From Macrobrachium rosenbergii (Eukaryota > Arthropoda > Malacostraca > Decapoda > Palaemonidae): a DNA stretch of 64,000 nucleotides. A program made the position numbers and the translations under genes. The stretch covers positions 25,295,622-25,359,621 of the forward strand of contig NC_089782.1 of NCBI RefSeq assembly GCF_040412425.1, in the 5' to 3' direction. The notes beneath the pieces are model-generated. The model saw nothing but the letters and a program-made list of their open reading frames with translations. It was not told the origin of the DNA and searched no databases. Within the stretch, counting starts at the first letter, position 1, and every line of letters begins with the position of its first letter. Positions 12,601-26,500 of the stretch are shown here, piece after piece.

Positions 12601-13550
12601 CACATCCCGAGATGGCAGAAGTCTAACTGGTGTCGCAGGGACTACGGTCACTGAAGATTGTAAAAGATCTTTCTATGTTATCATAAAATCATGACAGCCC
12701 CACGAACGAGGGCTTAACTTTAAGATAAATAAATAACAGTAATTAATAAATGAGAAACTTTTAATTAGCGGCTATTAAACTAGGAAATTCTCCATTGTCA
12801 AGTCACCAAACAGCACGTGCTTTAAAAATGACGCTGATTTTCAAACGCTAGTTTGAAAAAAGTCTAACATCTAGCCTAAAAAGAGTGTATTAAATTAACA
12901 CTTCCTTAGCAGGATGACAAAACAATGTAAGCACTTGTAACATAAACATACATACGCACACACACACACTAACGAAAGCCGCCCATTACAACTGAAGCAT
13001 TAAGCACAACACCCAAGTACTATAACAATTCGTAACTGGAATCGAAAACAGCTTTGGAATCAGCAACCAGGGTCAAAACAGGGCCTGAAATTCTCCAGTA
13101 CCCACCCCTTTGTGCTTTACGAACCATGAAAACAAATTTTGTCGTCACGAATCTTTCTACAGAGGCGGATACATCAACTTAGGAGCATCAAGTGATCAGT
13201 TAGTTTTAATACATCAATACATGCATGAAATAATGCACAAAGCTTAATGTTTATTTCGCATCAGTGTTGAAACCCGTTGCGTATAAAATGTGAATCTGAT
13301 ATAAATTTCCCGCAGTCCATCCAAGATACTAGCTCACAAAGAGCTGGCTCTGTCTGTCAGATCAGGTGGGTCCTAGATGGGTCATTTAAAAATGCAGCAA
13401 GGTATTGATTTCCTATTGATTTTATGCAAAGACCACCAGAGCAGCCAAGTTTATGTCATAGCCAATTTTGTAAATGTTGGTTGTGTAACTGACGACGCAG
13501 TTCCTAAAAGATGTGCCGCCTCTCACATAAATCACCGTTCACAGTTTCTG
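9641..13550. other. No gene recognised; small repeats only
   Basis: AT-rich sequence with an interrupted GA run at about 9967-10005, an AGAGAG/AAGACAAGCC near-duplication at about 10480-10540 and a short CA run at 12957-12970. Short open frames (for example 11906-12121 +) have no recognisable motif. It could be intron of a - strand gene (see 16976 and 29352), but nothing here proves that. Confidence 0.4.
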
Positions 13551-13551
13551 G

Positions 13552-13632
13552 TAGCTTTTAAAATAAATTTTTGTCAGCTTTTAAAATAAATTTGTTAGTT
13601 TTTAAAATAAATTTCTGTTAGCTTTTAAAAAT
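13552..13632. repeat. Short tandem repeat of about 25 bp, four copies
   Basis: AGCTTTTAAAATAAATTT recurs four times with small changes (GTCAGCTTTTAAAA, GTTAGTTTTTAAAA, GTTAGCTTTTAAAA). Confidence 0.8.
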
Positions 13633-14547
13633 TCTAAGATCCTCTCTACAGTGCATTTCCTTCACTTCTTCCACAAATATAAATACTGTATATTGTTAAT
13701 CACACTTAATGATGTTTAATAATTTGACGAGGCCACAATGAAAAGTCACATAGCCTACGTAAACACGAGTTTTAACTCCACAAAGGGAAAACCCCTAACT
13801 ATCTATAATAAGCATAAAACACTTTAAATTTATATGCAAAAACTAGTCACATAAATGAGAGAAAAACTTGTCACACAACCTTTGTGTCGAACAGGAAACA
13901 CAGAAAATTAAAGAATATATACGTGAAAACGAAAAAAAATCTTAAAACGAAACCAACGGTGCTACATGAATGGCATTTTGTCAAGGGGCTGAGAACTTCG
14001 TTTAAAATTCACAAATACATACACTTTAACACTAAGTCACTGACCCGTAACTTTGTACCCAATATGACTTATGCGGGCGCATACTGGCAATCTGTATGAC
14101 TAAAATATCGCAGTCTTACATTTGCGCCACTTTCATAAAAAAAAAAACACCGCATTGAGTCAATTCCATCAACGTAAGAGTGACGTAAAAATACGATATC
14201 AAGTCAATTACATCCATTCATTTAGCCACTGACCCATCAATGAAATACAAGAAAATATACTACAATAAACTCTTCAATTTCACGATTCAGTCTCTTTCAG
14301 ACAAAATAATGGTAATCCACAATTTTAATAGCATATAGTTAGATGTGATCCATATCTCTGTATTCCCTTAAATCTAAGTCAAACGGCTCCAAGTCAGGAC
14401 TAATATACGACGTGTACATAACCTACGCACATGATAAACAGTGCACAGGTACCACAAACTTTTCCCCTTGACATACAGGTGTTAGGGCCTAAGCGCACAC
14501 TAACCTAAACACACAAGTTATCAAAATCTTTTCGACGCCTACTGACG

Positions 14548-14550
<3 letters not shown>
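13633..14550. other. No gene seen
   Basis: AT-rich DNA with many stops in all frames. One 71-codon + frame (13884-14099) is lysine/threonine-rich and has no motif I know. No splice or codon-use support. Confidence 0.4.
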
Positions 14551-14620
<70 letters not shown>

Positions 14621-14687
14621 TCTCACGCAATTGATAATTTATACAGCAAGAAAGAGAAATAGGGTACTATTATACATTTCTAAACTG

Positions 14688-14765
<78 letters not shown>

Positions 14766-14798
14766 TGTAAGGACATTTCCAAGAGAGAGAGAGAGAGA
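14551..14798. repeat. Three GA microsatellite blocks
   Basis: GA arrays at 14551-14617, 14691-14763 and 14781-14798. The 73-bp spacer between the first two is unlike the spacer of the 5-kb compound array, so these are independent. Confidence 0.9.
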
Positions 14799-16975
14799 TT
14801 ACCTAAACTTTATTTATAGTTTTGGGTGAGCTGCATCTCAGCCTCTTCTATATAAATTCCAAGCAGGATTTACTTTGCAACTCTGCATACAAGCATTATC
14901 TCGAACGACTAGCCTAACGCTCGGTGCAGACCCGTGTACCAGCATCCACTATTACTCATCCGAAGTGTAAAGTGCCAAACTATAAACAACGCATCCTCTA
15001 AAATAGGCACTATGGACCACGAGATGAAACTACTCCATAGGAAGGTGCGTTTATATAAACCCTTTCTTTTCCCTTCTCAAAAGGTATTGACTACAGTGAA
15101 GCTAGATTATAAAACGGGGTAAATAACATTCTAGAGAAACTCTTTTATATATTTAAGACTCAAAGTAATGATAAGCAGCAATAACCATTTGGTTTACCGC
15201 AAAACTGACACTCTTTCGAGAGTTCTTGTGCACTAAAATCTATTGAAAACACTCCTAACCTTGAAAGAGAACTAGCATACATCAAGTTACCGCAGCTATG
15301 CATGTTGCACGACCAGGAACCTCTTAATTCATAATCCACTTGTGCCTACCTGCATGCCTACACTGCCAATACAACGTATTCTGTGAGATCAAATATTCTG
15401 TAACAGGCACAATTATAGCTAGTGTTCCTGACACTCTCTCAAGCATCAGCATACAAAAATCAGACAGTGGCATACTGTCTCTCAAGCATCAGCATACAAA
15501 AATCAGACAGTGGCATTAGTTGAAGTTCTGTAAGCATATACGAATGGAAATTCAATAAAACTAGGGATGGAAAATTCATAAGAACTCTATTCACCCCTTG
15601 CCACGTTTTCATACAGTATGAATAACTTTACTTTCATAAGTTTATTCGTGTTTACATATGTTTTCAATATTAGATTCAAACAGTTGTTCTTAAGTCCACT
15701 TTTTTCCACAGTGTTCTAACTGTCGTAACGTAGCCTATGTAGGCCTATCTAACACTGCATACGTTATTACTTCCGTGCATCGACTTGTATTGATCTTGGT
15801 TCATGATCAGAGAGCCTTGACACTCCAAGACACCACACTTTAGCACAAAACCATGAATGTAAGGTTTTGGGAAATACAGTAGTAAAACATGTATGTATGG
15901 CTTTATCTTGATTAAACGACCCTGGTCCAATGTGAATATGTGACTTCATAATGAACCAAAAATACCAAAGTCGAACATAACACCAAATATCTAAACAATG
16001 ATTTTAGAGAAAAAATATAACTTTTGAAAGGACAGAAGGCAGAGACATACTTTTATAGATTAACAAAATAATCTGCTTGAAACCAGTGGTTTCAAAGTGA
16101 TATATATTTGAAAAACCGTGAACTCTAAATAGCATGTACAGTATATAAACGCACACACACACACACTTTAGTTTTAGCAATAAGCAAAAGACGCTACTGT
16201 ATACTGTTTTACACGGGAAGGTGGTGCCACCACCGTCGTTATATAACAGCAACATCAAAGAGACAAAGCAGGCAAGTTAATCAGTCAAAAGAAGACGCTT
16301 TACCAATCACAAAACAAAAATTCACAAGTCCATCATCTAAGGGGTTAAAGAGCTATGAAAATACAGTAATGTGAATGGTATTAGATACCATATAAGCCTT
16401 CACGATACAGTCCAAAATAGCAATGTAATTACGCATGTCGCCCCCCCACCCAAAATAATCCCTGGTACAGTTCATTAATTCACAAGTAGCCATGTTCAAA
16501 GTACAGATATGAGAATTTTAGTCATGCATGATGACAAAAATACGTTTAACCTACATAACATAATCAATCAGAAGGTTCTTCAAATTTAGTTGCACCACAC
16601 AGCCTAATAAAGAGTACAACACCTTGTTGGTGACAGTACAGGCAACTGAAACTTATAACTAGGTTTGATTTCTAATCAGAATTGCCTGTTCATCTTCTAT
16701 ATAAATAAGTTCCCATTTTACTTTGAGCATTATCTTTATAATTCTTCATTTCGGGTTGATTTGAAATATTTTTTCATCTTTAATCTCCTAAAAATTCTGT
16801 CAAGCCTCTAAACAAACTACTGTACACAAAAATACTGTGGTACTTTGTATGATCTAAACTACAGAACTACGAACAACAAGTTAACAATTACAAATAACCC
16901 ATTATTAAGTTCACACAACCACAACTGATTTGTTAACATATGGGTAACCCACAAAATAAAATAATTAATACTTAC
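14799..16975. other. No gene recognised; one local 43-bp duplication
   Basis: AT-rich sequence. At 15434-15519 a 43-bp segment (landmarks CTCTCAAGCATCAGCATACA and AAAATCAGACAGTGGCAT) is duplicated head to tail with almost no change. A CA run lies near 16150-16166 and a short C run near 16440. No supported coding segment. Confidence 0.55.
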
Positions 16976-17103
16976 AGGAAATGGGTGAGAATTTGGTCGA
17001 CACTGGAGGATGGCTCGTGCCGTCATCTTGGATTCCGTAATAGGGGGGCCACCCACCGTGGGGGGGACCAAAGTACGACCACCAACAATGTTCACCATCA
17101 AAC
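16976..17103 (-). CDS. Candidate internal exon of an unidentified minus-strand gene
   Basis: Read on the - strand, a good acceptor (TGTGTGTTTTAG) at 17104-17105 and a consensus donor (GTAAGT) at 16975 bound 128 bases that are much richer in G+C than the surroundings. Two frames are open. The one I prefer starts after one base and reads FDGEHCWWSYFGPPHGGWPP and onward, giving 42 codons rich in Gly, Pro, Tyr and Trp, a composition seen in the disordered parts of RNA-binding proteins. The second frame is a valine/proline-rich reading. I cannot name the protein. It may belong with the first-exon-like segment at 29352-29460, but no exon linking them was found. Confidence 0.3.
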
Positions 17104-19400
17104 CTAAAACACACAGGCCGACTAATAACTTCCCCCTTGGACCCAATCAGTTCTGTGTATGCATCTGTCTAACAGGGATTGAAAGATGACGTGACAGACG
17201 CAAACTACAGATGGTAGTCATAGTGAGATTTTACCAATTCTCTATAGAATGATCATTCACAGGGTCATGTCACTGATTAATTGTTTCACTAATTACCGAC
17301 ATTTCTCAACAGTAACACTTCACACGATCACTCGCAAATCCATTTCCATCTGGCCTAAAGAAAGACCAGTTACAAAAGACTTCCTTTATCATTCTACATT
17401 GTGTATTAGTCGCAGGAGAAACCGAACATCTCAAGTCCTAAAAATGAAAAAGGAAAAGTGTAATCAGCAATTTGAATTTGCACATGGTACAAGATGAAAT
17501 TCGTACATAAAAAAAAATTAGAAATACAGTATTAGTTTTATTTCGCATGGAACATCAGCAATCGTCGACATCGCCCTCTAAATGCTGAAAAAAAAAAAAA
17601 AATCCCATCAATAACTACACCCCTACTCTCAAATATACTGTATAAGATCTTAAAATACTTCAATACAAAAAAAAAAAAAAAATTAAAATTAAAAACACCT
17701 GCCGATTGAAGAGCTGCAGTACAGTGTAAATGAAGAAACAGATCTCCAAGTACAGTATCAAGTTTATTGAAGACTCAGTTACCAAAGTAGTAATTCCAGT
17801 TTTCAGTGACAACTTTCCCCCATTCCAATAGCCTTCACACAAATGACATCCGTTTTTCTGCATGACGTACAGCAACAGCCAGCACTGTCCTGACCAAGAC
17901 ATTTCTTTGTCTATTAGAACCTAGCAACCATACAAAAGACTTGAGGGAAACCTTATGTATTATTCCTTGAAGCAACATATCCTTGGCATGAGTCCATACT
18001 CAATTTCTTCTTTTATTCAGTACTTTGTACATTGAAAATAAATATGCCGTGTTCCACATATAGTCAATATTAATCCACGGTACATTTATAAACACAAAGT
18101 GCTTCACAATAAACTGGAAATTCTATGGAAGTGTTGAATTTATCCCTTGGTTGCAGCCTGTTATTAATCTCACTAAGCTGATTAATTTTCTTAAAATTTT
18201 CCTTTTGGTCAGCAGCAACATACTCAGAAACACATCTGGAGCAAGCCATTAGCTAGAAATAGCATTATGGAAATGTGATACTGACTAAGAATAAAATGGT
18301 TTTGTATATTGAGACTAATACTTACTAGGACAGATGGCTTGTAAACAAAAAGCAAATTTTTTTCTCCTAAAGGTGAGAAATCGCACGCAAGGGAGCAAAA
18401 TAAACCTAGAATACTTTTCACTTAGAATTTCTGGGTCTTAAGAGATACCTATGCACATTCGTGCTTTACTCTTTCGTATTTGCATTTTTGCACACAATTA
18501 CCTCTCCACTGCAGCAAAGAATGCACACTGTTATTTGTCACTGTGACATCATTTCATTATTTTAAAGAAAATCAACAAAGCAAAGCAGTAACATGGCTTT
18601 TTACATACATGACGTGAGTTCATATGATGATATGTTAGAAACCGACTCTCAATCATCTCCTCATAGACATGGTTATGTTGCACAGACACTTTGTTAACCT
18701 ACGTAAAAATCTGCATTATTATAAATTTGGGGCAGCTTAAGACCACTTGATAAATTACTTTACATTACTGTACTAAATTTCTTTGACCATTGTCATACAG
18801 TCTACAACATTACTGCATTAAGATTATCGTTATTATCATTAGCATTATCTTAATTTTCCACCTCTTTAATAGAAATCCCCCACCATTCACGCCTGAGCTA
18901 ACCCTACATAGCTTGAATGAACTTAAAAGAATGTGTTGCTGTACACAATCCCCTGGCCTATTCGCAAGCCTTATGCTTTTAAAACTATTTTACGGAAAAA
19001 TCACACCAGCTTATGTAAGCCTAATCCTGTGATCCAGCAGCTACAAGGAACACACCAAAGAAACAAGAATGCTCACAATGTGTAAAGCACACAACCATGA
19101 CCCACAACACACCTGGTGAGCAAGTCATTAAACTGTGTGTCTCACCAATGATCCCAGAATATTCATTCTTAATCACCACAATCAAGCCAGATCATACCCA
19201 GCAACAATTAAAGGGCCTTGTATGCTCTTTCTCTTAAGGTAAGAGATCAAGAGCCCTTTATGAAGTACAAATTCCCTGAGAGAGGAAGAAATAAATGTCT
19301 CCAATACCCATGCCAGAGTTAATTACCACTGGGGACTCTTCTCCAGAAATTCTGGAATTAGAACAAATGAGAGAGGATACCTGGGTGGTAATAACATTGA
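17104..19400. other. No gene recognised
   Basis: AT-rich DNA with A/T runs (for example 17587-17601 and 17669-17684). Open frames are short and have no motif. It may be intron of a - strand gene. Confidence 0.4.
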
Positions 19401-19429
19401 AAAAGGATTATGAGTTACCTTTGCCAAGG

Positions 19430-21290
19430 CATTCAGGGGATGGAGACACATAATTCACCTCAGTCCTCTCAACAATTACTTAATCCTAACTACCTTCTGG
19501 ATGGAAACATTAGCTTCTGCCCACCAATCCACCTGAAGTGGTGACTACCTTGCATCCACTGACCCGAGAGATGCTAGTTTCCAGGTTACAGTATATCCAT
19601 CTTCTATAACATTCTAAGGTTCATGTAGAAGGGCAAGGTCTACCAGTTTCACTGTGTGCTCTGGGCTGTTCCAAATAATGTTCACCACAATACAAGCTCA
19701 AGTATTTGTGTGGACTTGCAGAAGAGGTATCTTCTAAACAACTGACTGGTCACTGGAGGTACCTCCCGTAAATGCAGCACTTATCTGAAGTCTTTGGTCA
19801 TATTAGGAACTACGCTTAAACATGTTTAGAGTTAAAAGCTGTATACTGTAGTACTACAAACATTTGCAGACCAGATATCTGACAAGGGAGTGGAAATGTC
19901 AAACATCAAAACAACAGCAGCCTATCTGAAAAACAAGGAGAGTAAAATCCCTTGCCATGTGCTAGTAAGCAACAGTGATTCTAAAACGGAGTGAAGAAAC
20001 GAACATATCCTAAATCCCAAGTTACATTCCACATAAAAACGTGATACCAGACACTCTAAACAGGGTAGATAAAATTCTGACAGCAGAATGGTTGTTACAT
20101 ACAGATACAGTATCTGAAAAAGGGTATTGAAATTTGGTAGATTCCACTTGTATATCTCTTTGCATCATGCATAAATAGAAAGTTGGCACACTACAGCTCA
20201 GAATTCCTGGATCAGGCAGCCTGGGACAAATGATGCCTTCATGATTCCTGGGACAACTTAGAGGCCTATGCATTCTTTCCATTCTCCTTAACAGACTGGT
20301 CTTGGACCTGACAGGGGTTGTTCCTGAACCTGTTATCACTCCTGGCAGATATAATGAGAAAATTAGGAATGTGGAAGAAGCTATCCAAGCAGTCAGAAGG
20401 CACAAATAGCACATATCAACAGAGCCTTGACCAATTCCACCTTCATGCTCGGAACTTATCCAGCAATGCCTTCCTAAGAGAAAGTTTTTCTGAGGAAGCA
20501 GCAAAGTTTATCATCAGACCAGGCAAACTCTATACAAGACTTTACCAGGAAAATTATGAGTATTCTGTAGTTGGCATCAGTAACAACTGGATTCCGTCAA
20601 AAGCTCTATCACCAGAATGGTGTATTTTCTGCTATTTTTGAGACAGTCAAGGATGTTAATTGTATGCCCTTGAGGCTGTAAATTTGCTTGATTCTAAGTT
20701 TTTAAAAACAGAGGAACTGACCTGAGATTTTCAGTTAAACTCAAGCAAATGCTGAAACCCTGAAAGGGTTCCCTGACATTTAAGGCTGTGTGTTGTAACA
20801 TTTCTGCTTAACTATTTGCATATAAAGCTTCCATATGAAGTCTAACTTTAAACACACCATTGCTACTAGCACTGGCGTATCTAGCGTTATTTCACACTCA
20901 GAACTGGGAAAGAATAGGCTCATGTATAACACATGTTTTGTTACTAAAACAAAGCTTCCTCTATGGCTCCAACTACTCCAAACCTTGTGATTCCTGCCTT
21001 CCCAACTAAAGAAGGGAATGAAGAGACCTTGCTCTTTGCCCTGACAAAGCTTTCTGTTACTAAAGGGTAAAAGGGGTTGAAACTGTTTCTTTTCACTGGT
21101 GGTGATATCTCAGGTCAAGAATACAGCTGTATTTCTTTTTTGGCAAAGAACTCTGATAATGAAGGCTTTTCGGAACACTCCAATTGCCCAAAAATCTGAA
21201 GCAAGCAGCAAAAGCCATGAGGCGTGGGCTACAGCTTTCAAGAGGACACAGGCTATCTTAAACTATGCTTCACGGGGATAATTCCGCATA
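19430..21290 (+). mobile_element. Degraded DIRS-type retrotransposon (reverse transcriptase plus tyrosine recombinase)
   Basis: Reading the + strand through stops and frameshifts gives DIRS-family landmarks in the expected order. From 19439 a reverse-transcriptase reading starts GWRHIIHLSPLNNYL (family: GWRPVIDLSxLN), then METLASAHQS (cf. METV.S..QS), STDPRDASFQVTVYPSS (cf. S.DLKDAYFQVPIHPSS), and after a frame change KGKVYQF (cf. W.GK.YQF). About 1 kb later, from about 20470, comes a tyrosine-recombinase N-terminal-like reading with FSEEAAKFIIRPGK. Near 21030 there is a relic of the LCPVRAL...YL block, and near 21210 SKSHEAWATAF resembles KAHE.RA.ATS around the catalytic HxxR, with the Arg replaced by Trp. 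In-frame stops are numerous, so the copy is dead. Terminal repeats were not identified, and the true ends may extend past these coordinates. Confidence 0.75.
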
Positions 21291-23544
21291 TCTGTAAAGC
21301 TTTACTTGAGGATCTTGAATGCACGTCCTTGTATGTTTACTCAACTGGTCCTGTTGTGGCAGCAAGCCAGGTCATAACTACCACTAATGAGAGCAAGGTC
21401 CCCTCATCACATTTCATTCTTTCATGAGCAAGCATTCTGGGGTAATAGTATCTACGTTACATATGCGATAAAAAGTCTTAACATAATTTGATAAAAAGTT
21501 TTAATAAGCTAAAATAATTTGTTTCTGTTCTCAATAATGATAAGAGAGGGAAAAGGAGATAGAAAAATATGTGTTCTAAAATAAAACAATAAAAAGTACT
21601 GTATAAGTCATTTTCAGAAACCTTTTTCAAGTATGAGGGACAGCAGTTTTGCTTCTCTTTCCCATCTATAGAGACAACCTTTCCAAGTTGTCATGTTGGC
21701 ATAATGAATGTACACTTCAAGGATTTAAATTGGCCAATAAAAATGTACATGACTTGCACTTACGAAATAAGGGAAATAATTCTTGCTAACGTACAACATC
21801 CAGTCTAATGCAAATATTCAAGCCTGAAAGATTAATTAGCTAAGCTGTATGTCATATTAGCAAGTTCACATTCAGTAAACTGCACAGTAGATGGAAAGCT
21901 GTACAGACAAATTCTTCATTAGAAACTTAGCAAATAATCAAACGCTATGCAATAAATGGCCTATTACTTTATAACTATCACACAAGTGTGGATGAAATTT
22001 TAATGATTTCAATAAAAATGTAAATATTTTCAAGCTTATACTATTATAATTTTCACCTTAACATACAGCTGTATATTCCAATTTGATCAATAAGTAAAGA
22101 TCTGAATAGAGTAACTACATCACAAACCTAAATGATGACGTTACAATCCCCTGAAATGACCCCAAATGTAAAGGCAATACTTTAAAAACTTGTTATTCCT
22201 CTGGTTCACAAAGTTCCATCCTCTCCTGACGCACGAGTTAAAGTGGCCAAAGAAGTGTTTTCCCACTCTTGTTTAACCTCAATATTCTGCGATGCAATGA
22301 CCTACAGAGGAGGTTAAAGCTGTGCCTTTGCAACGAATGCAAGACTACCCAAACAGATGAATTATCAGGTAGGTGATGATGTAGCAAGGCAACCAATCAA
22401 TACTCCAATGGTTGCCTCCCCTTCGGGAATCTCCCAAGAAAGAGCAATAACAATTTTTTGCATTTCCATCTTTCTATACAATAAGCTACTTGCTTATACA
22501 GATTATGGTATAGTATCTAACTCTTAATACCCTATTGGTCTTCTACATACTGCTCTAGTTACTAGACAATATTCACCCACCCCCTTCCCCAGACCTATAA
22601 TTTTTCTTAAAGTTTTGCTGTACAACTCCCCAAATATTTTGCACTGGTTTATACTATTTATGTTTTCTCCTATTACCAGGTTTTGAATCTTTCTCATGAT
22701 ATTGAATTATATTAAAATTTGACCTCATAAACAAATATTTTCTTAATGCTTAAAAGACAAAAGATGAAAAAGAGAAAGAGTTACTTACACAAACAAAATC
22801 ATGCAAGCTAATCTAATTTGTTGCTGGTAATCTCCAAGAATTTCACTAAAGTTTACAATTTCCAGTCCAAGGGCATATGAAGTACAGGTACATCTTTCAA
22901 ACAAAATAGTGGCCATAAATTAATCTGGGGATGCATAAAGGCTACAAAATTGTATGACTCATTGAAATCAATAAAAACACTTTAAACTTGCACAGTAATG
23001 TTTTTACACAATACTTCTCAAGACATTTTTAAGTAAACTAAGCATAATAATTCAAGGAAGCAGCTGATACAAACTTTAGTCTACATAAATCTTTGTTGCA
23101 TGAACTAGAGGAGGCAAGTAAAATGTAACTTACATATCAGTGGCACAAGGGCTCTTCATCTACAGAAATTCAAAGGTAAAACACTAAAATATTAGATTAT
23201 CGGTCAAGAAATGAATCAAGAATAAAAAATTACATTCAACATGTTGGAAGATGCAAACTCTCATCTACAACTAACAGCTAACATATTGTGATATACTGTA
23301 TTGCCATGGGACCCTAAGTTTAATCTGCAGGTGTAATATTTCTTACAAAAAACTTGGTTTAAAAGATTAATACATCAAAGTGTTTTAAACAATTATTGTA
23401 AACAGACACTCGGTATGACATTATATTTCTAAAGCTTACACTAATCTACTCTGCAATTTGGTACTGAGTAATTCTGAATATGTCAGAATGAAAGTTTAAA
23501 AGTATGTAGCCTATGTACTAATCATTTCACTATAGCATAACCTC

Positions 23545-23577
<33 letters not shown>

Positions 23578-26500
23578 TGAGTGAGAGCAGCATTTTGTAG
23601 TTTTTTTTAAATCCACCAGTCCAATAATTTTTCATTTATGAATACTGTATTCTAAAAACTGAAGGGTAGAAGTATCCTTTATGCAGAAACCATTCTATAA
23701 TAATAGAACAAAATAATGGATGCCTACGATGCTAATGAACTAAAGTCACCCAATACCAGACACACTGGCAGTGTGAGGTGTCTTTTATCTGCAAATGTCT
23801 GCCAAGCATTTTCAGGTCTAGCCTAGGGTATGTACTGTTGGTGCTTGGTTCCACCTAAATGTTTAAAACAATACATTTACAGTAACCTCTATTAATTTAT
23901 TTATTTTTTTTAAATGGGACTTCTTCTTTTTGTATTTCCTTTACTTCCTCTTTACTTCTTCCTAATGAACACTATTCTCTTTGAAACTTGAATTTCAAGT
24001 CAATGGCCCCTGTGGGCTTGTTCCATATGAATAAGCTTCATCTACTGAATAATAATAATAGTTATGCTATAACTAATAACACAATTAATTTAAAAATTAA
24101 TAACACATGGTTTTAAAACTGATAACACATAAGATTTAAAAACGAATATAAGTGTATGAAAGAAATAGTTACTAACAAGTTCCATACAAATAGTATGCAT
24201 ACTGTACATGGCTACAAATACATAGTACCATACAGATGGATAAAGGCATGATTTACTCTGTGGATATAAAAGTACCATAATCAACTGACTATTGGAGTAC
24301 AATCATAATGAGAGCACAGGATGCTGTGATTACAAAAGGATAGTACTCAAGAAAGAGAGGTATGCAAATGACAAATAAAATATGCAGCACTGTTCTCTGT
24401 CATTCATACATTTACGAATGCTGCACTATTGAAAGAGACCCACCCAATCTCTGCAGTCTCATCCACATCAATTCAAAGTAAGAATCTTACATAAAATCTA
24501 CCTTATGGCACGGTACAACCCAACAAACTGAATGGGAGGATGTCCTCAGAGCTGGAATTAGACCTAAACTGGCTTTCATGAATTCCAAACCTAATTAGTA
24601 ATATACTGGTAATAATATGGTGCTGGAATGTTATGAAAATTATCTCACAACAGGGTTGTTGTCTTTTAATTGATTACTCATATCAGATTAAAATTCTTGA
24701 GATGAGATCTTTATCCAGTAACAACTAATAATAAATGGATTCATATATAATTTCTAAGATACCAGATGAACTAGCATCTTGCTCATAAAAAGCTGTCACC
24801 TGCTTCGTTTACATCTTTATATTCCTGTATTGATGTCACACTGACAAATGACACTAGTATGCATGTTTCTTTCAGTTGCATGTAAAAATACAAGTTAAAT
24901 AAAAACTGGACAAGAAAATGTTTGAATATTCATTTCTTAATCTTAAAAATACAAAGTACCTTGGGTGCATTACACTTATCTTGAAAAAAATTCAAGTAAA
25001 TTAAAGAAATAACCATATCTTTATATAAAGTCCCAATAACCAAAAGTGTTAAAAGTAACAAAAGTACTACAAAGTGTTATAACTAAAGTACTATAAGTTG
25101 GTACTTAATTAAACACTTTTGAGGTGTGTACTTTATTTTTTGCTTAGCTTAGGTTAGGCTTGCTGATAGTCTCCATTCTAAAAAAACACTGACATTTAAA
25201 TACCAAACAGTTCACAGATGAATATTTGGGTAAATGCCTTCAAATCAGAATTTTCTCCATGAAAATATTCAGGTACTTCATTGATTCTTCATTGATTTCC
25301 CCTTTAATTGGCCCAACTATGATCACCTAGTGAAATACAAATGTACAATTCCAGTTGGCTTCACTTCAACAACTAAAAGTGTAATCAATAATAATAATAA
25401 TAATAATAAAAAGTATAGTCTTGGCAAGTCATTACAAAGGTAATGGCAATGAACAACCATCTGGGAATCTGTTAACCATGCAGAATAACTAACCAAAAAT
25501 ACTTAAAACTAACAAGTCTGATATACAAATAGGATGACTCCTGCCCTCTAACATGGCTGCATAACACAAAAACAGCGATACAACCTTCAGAAAAATCTAT
25601 AAAGGCCTGATCAATACTCTCTGAAGGGGCTGAATCCTCTTGGTTCCTCCTAATCAATGACCTGCTGGTGGTGAGGATAATCTTATATCACTACATAAAA
25701 GTTCCCAGCACAACTATTTTTTACATTCTTTGTCAAGGTGAACAGAAACTAAACAGCAAATCACTGACATCCACAGATAAATACAAGTACATCACTTAAT
25801 TTTACCATAATATTCAAACTGCCTGATATGTAACAAACTGAAACTGCAATTCGCTCTTGGGCTTTTAATTAGAAAAAGCTAGTGGAATGAAGATTATTGA
25901 ACAAAAAAAATAAGGACTAAACATTTGGAGCAGGACACATTTTGTATAAAGTTAACTAATGACACAAAGTGAGTGCTAATAAGTTAGCAAACTCTAAATT
26001 CCTCATTCCTACATTTGCCAGATCTTGTATATAAACCATAGATAGCCTATGGCAAATATCTAGTAATTTTAATGTATACTTGGCCAAATTAGAACTGTTA
26101 TATACTGTATATGCAGTATTCAATTGCACTATGCTACAACAGACTATATAAAAAATTTATGAAAAAACCATTCTTATAATTATGCTATAAATTATTTTCT
26201 AAACCTTATTTAATAAGAGGTATGATGTGTTTGTTCATCTAAACGTCCAAATCAATAAACTAAGAAACAGGGCAAAACAACAACACAGCGAAATACATAT
26301 CTGTCAAATAACTTAAAAGGCCACAGTAATGTAAAAGGTAGTGACGGGTGTAGGAACTCACAAGTTATACTATATTAAAGAATCATGTTGTAACATAGTA
26401 CAGTACCATCTTTCATGTAAACATAGGCCACATACATTGACAGATTATCGCAAACACCTGAATATAAAGACATTTGACACTTGGTTATCTAATTACCCAG

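Noticed and set aside
20022..20504. A 160-codon minus-strand open frame
   Set aside because: It is antisense to the DIRS-type relic, whose sense-strand landmarks explain the sequence better.
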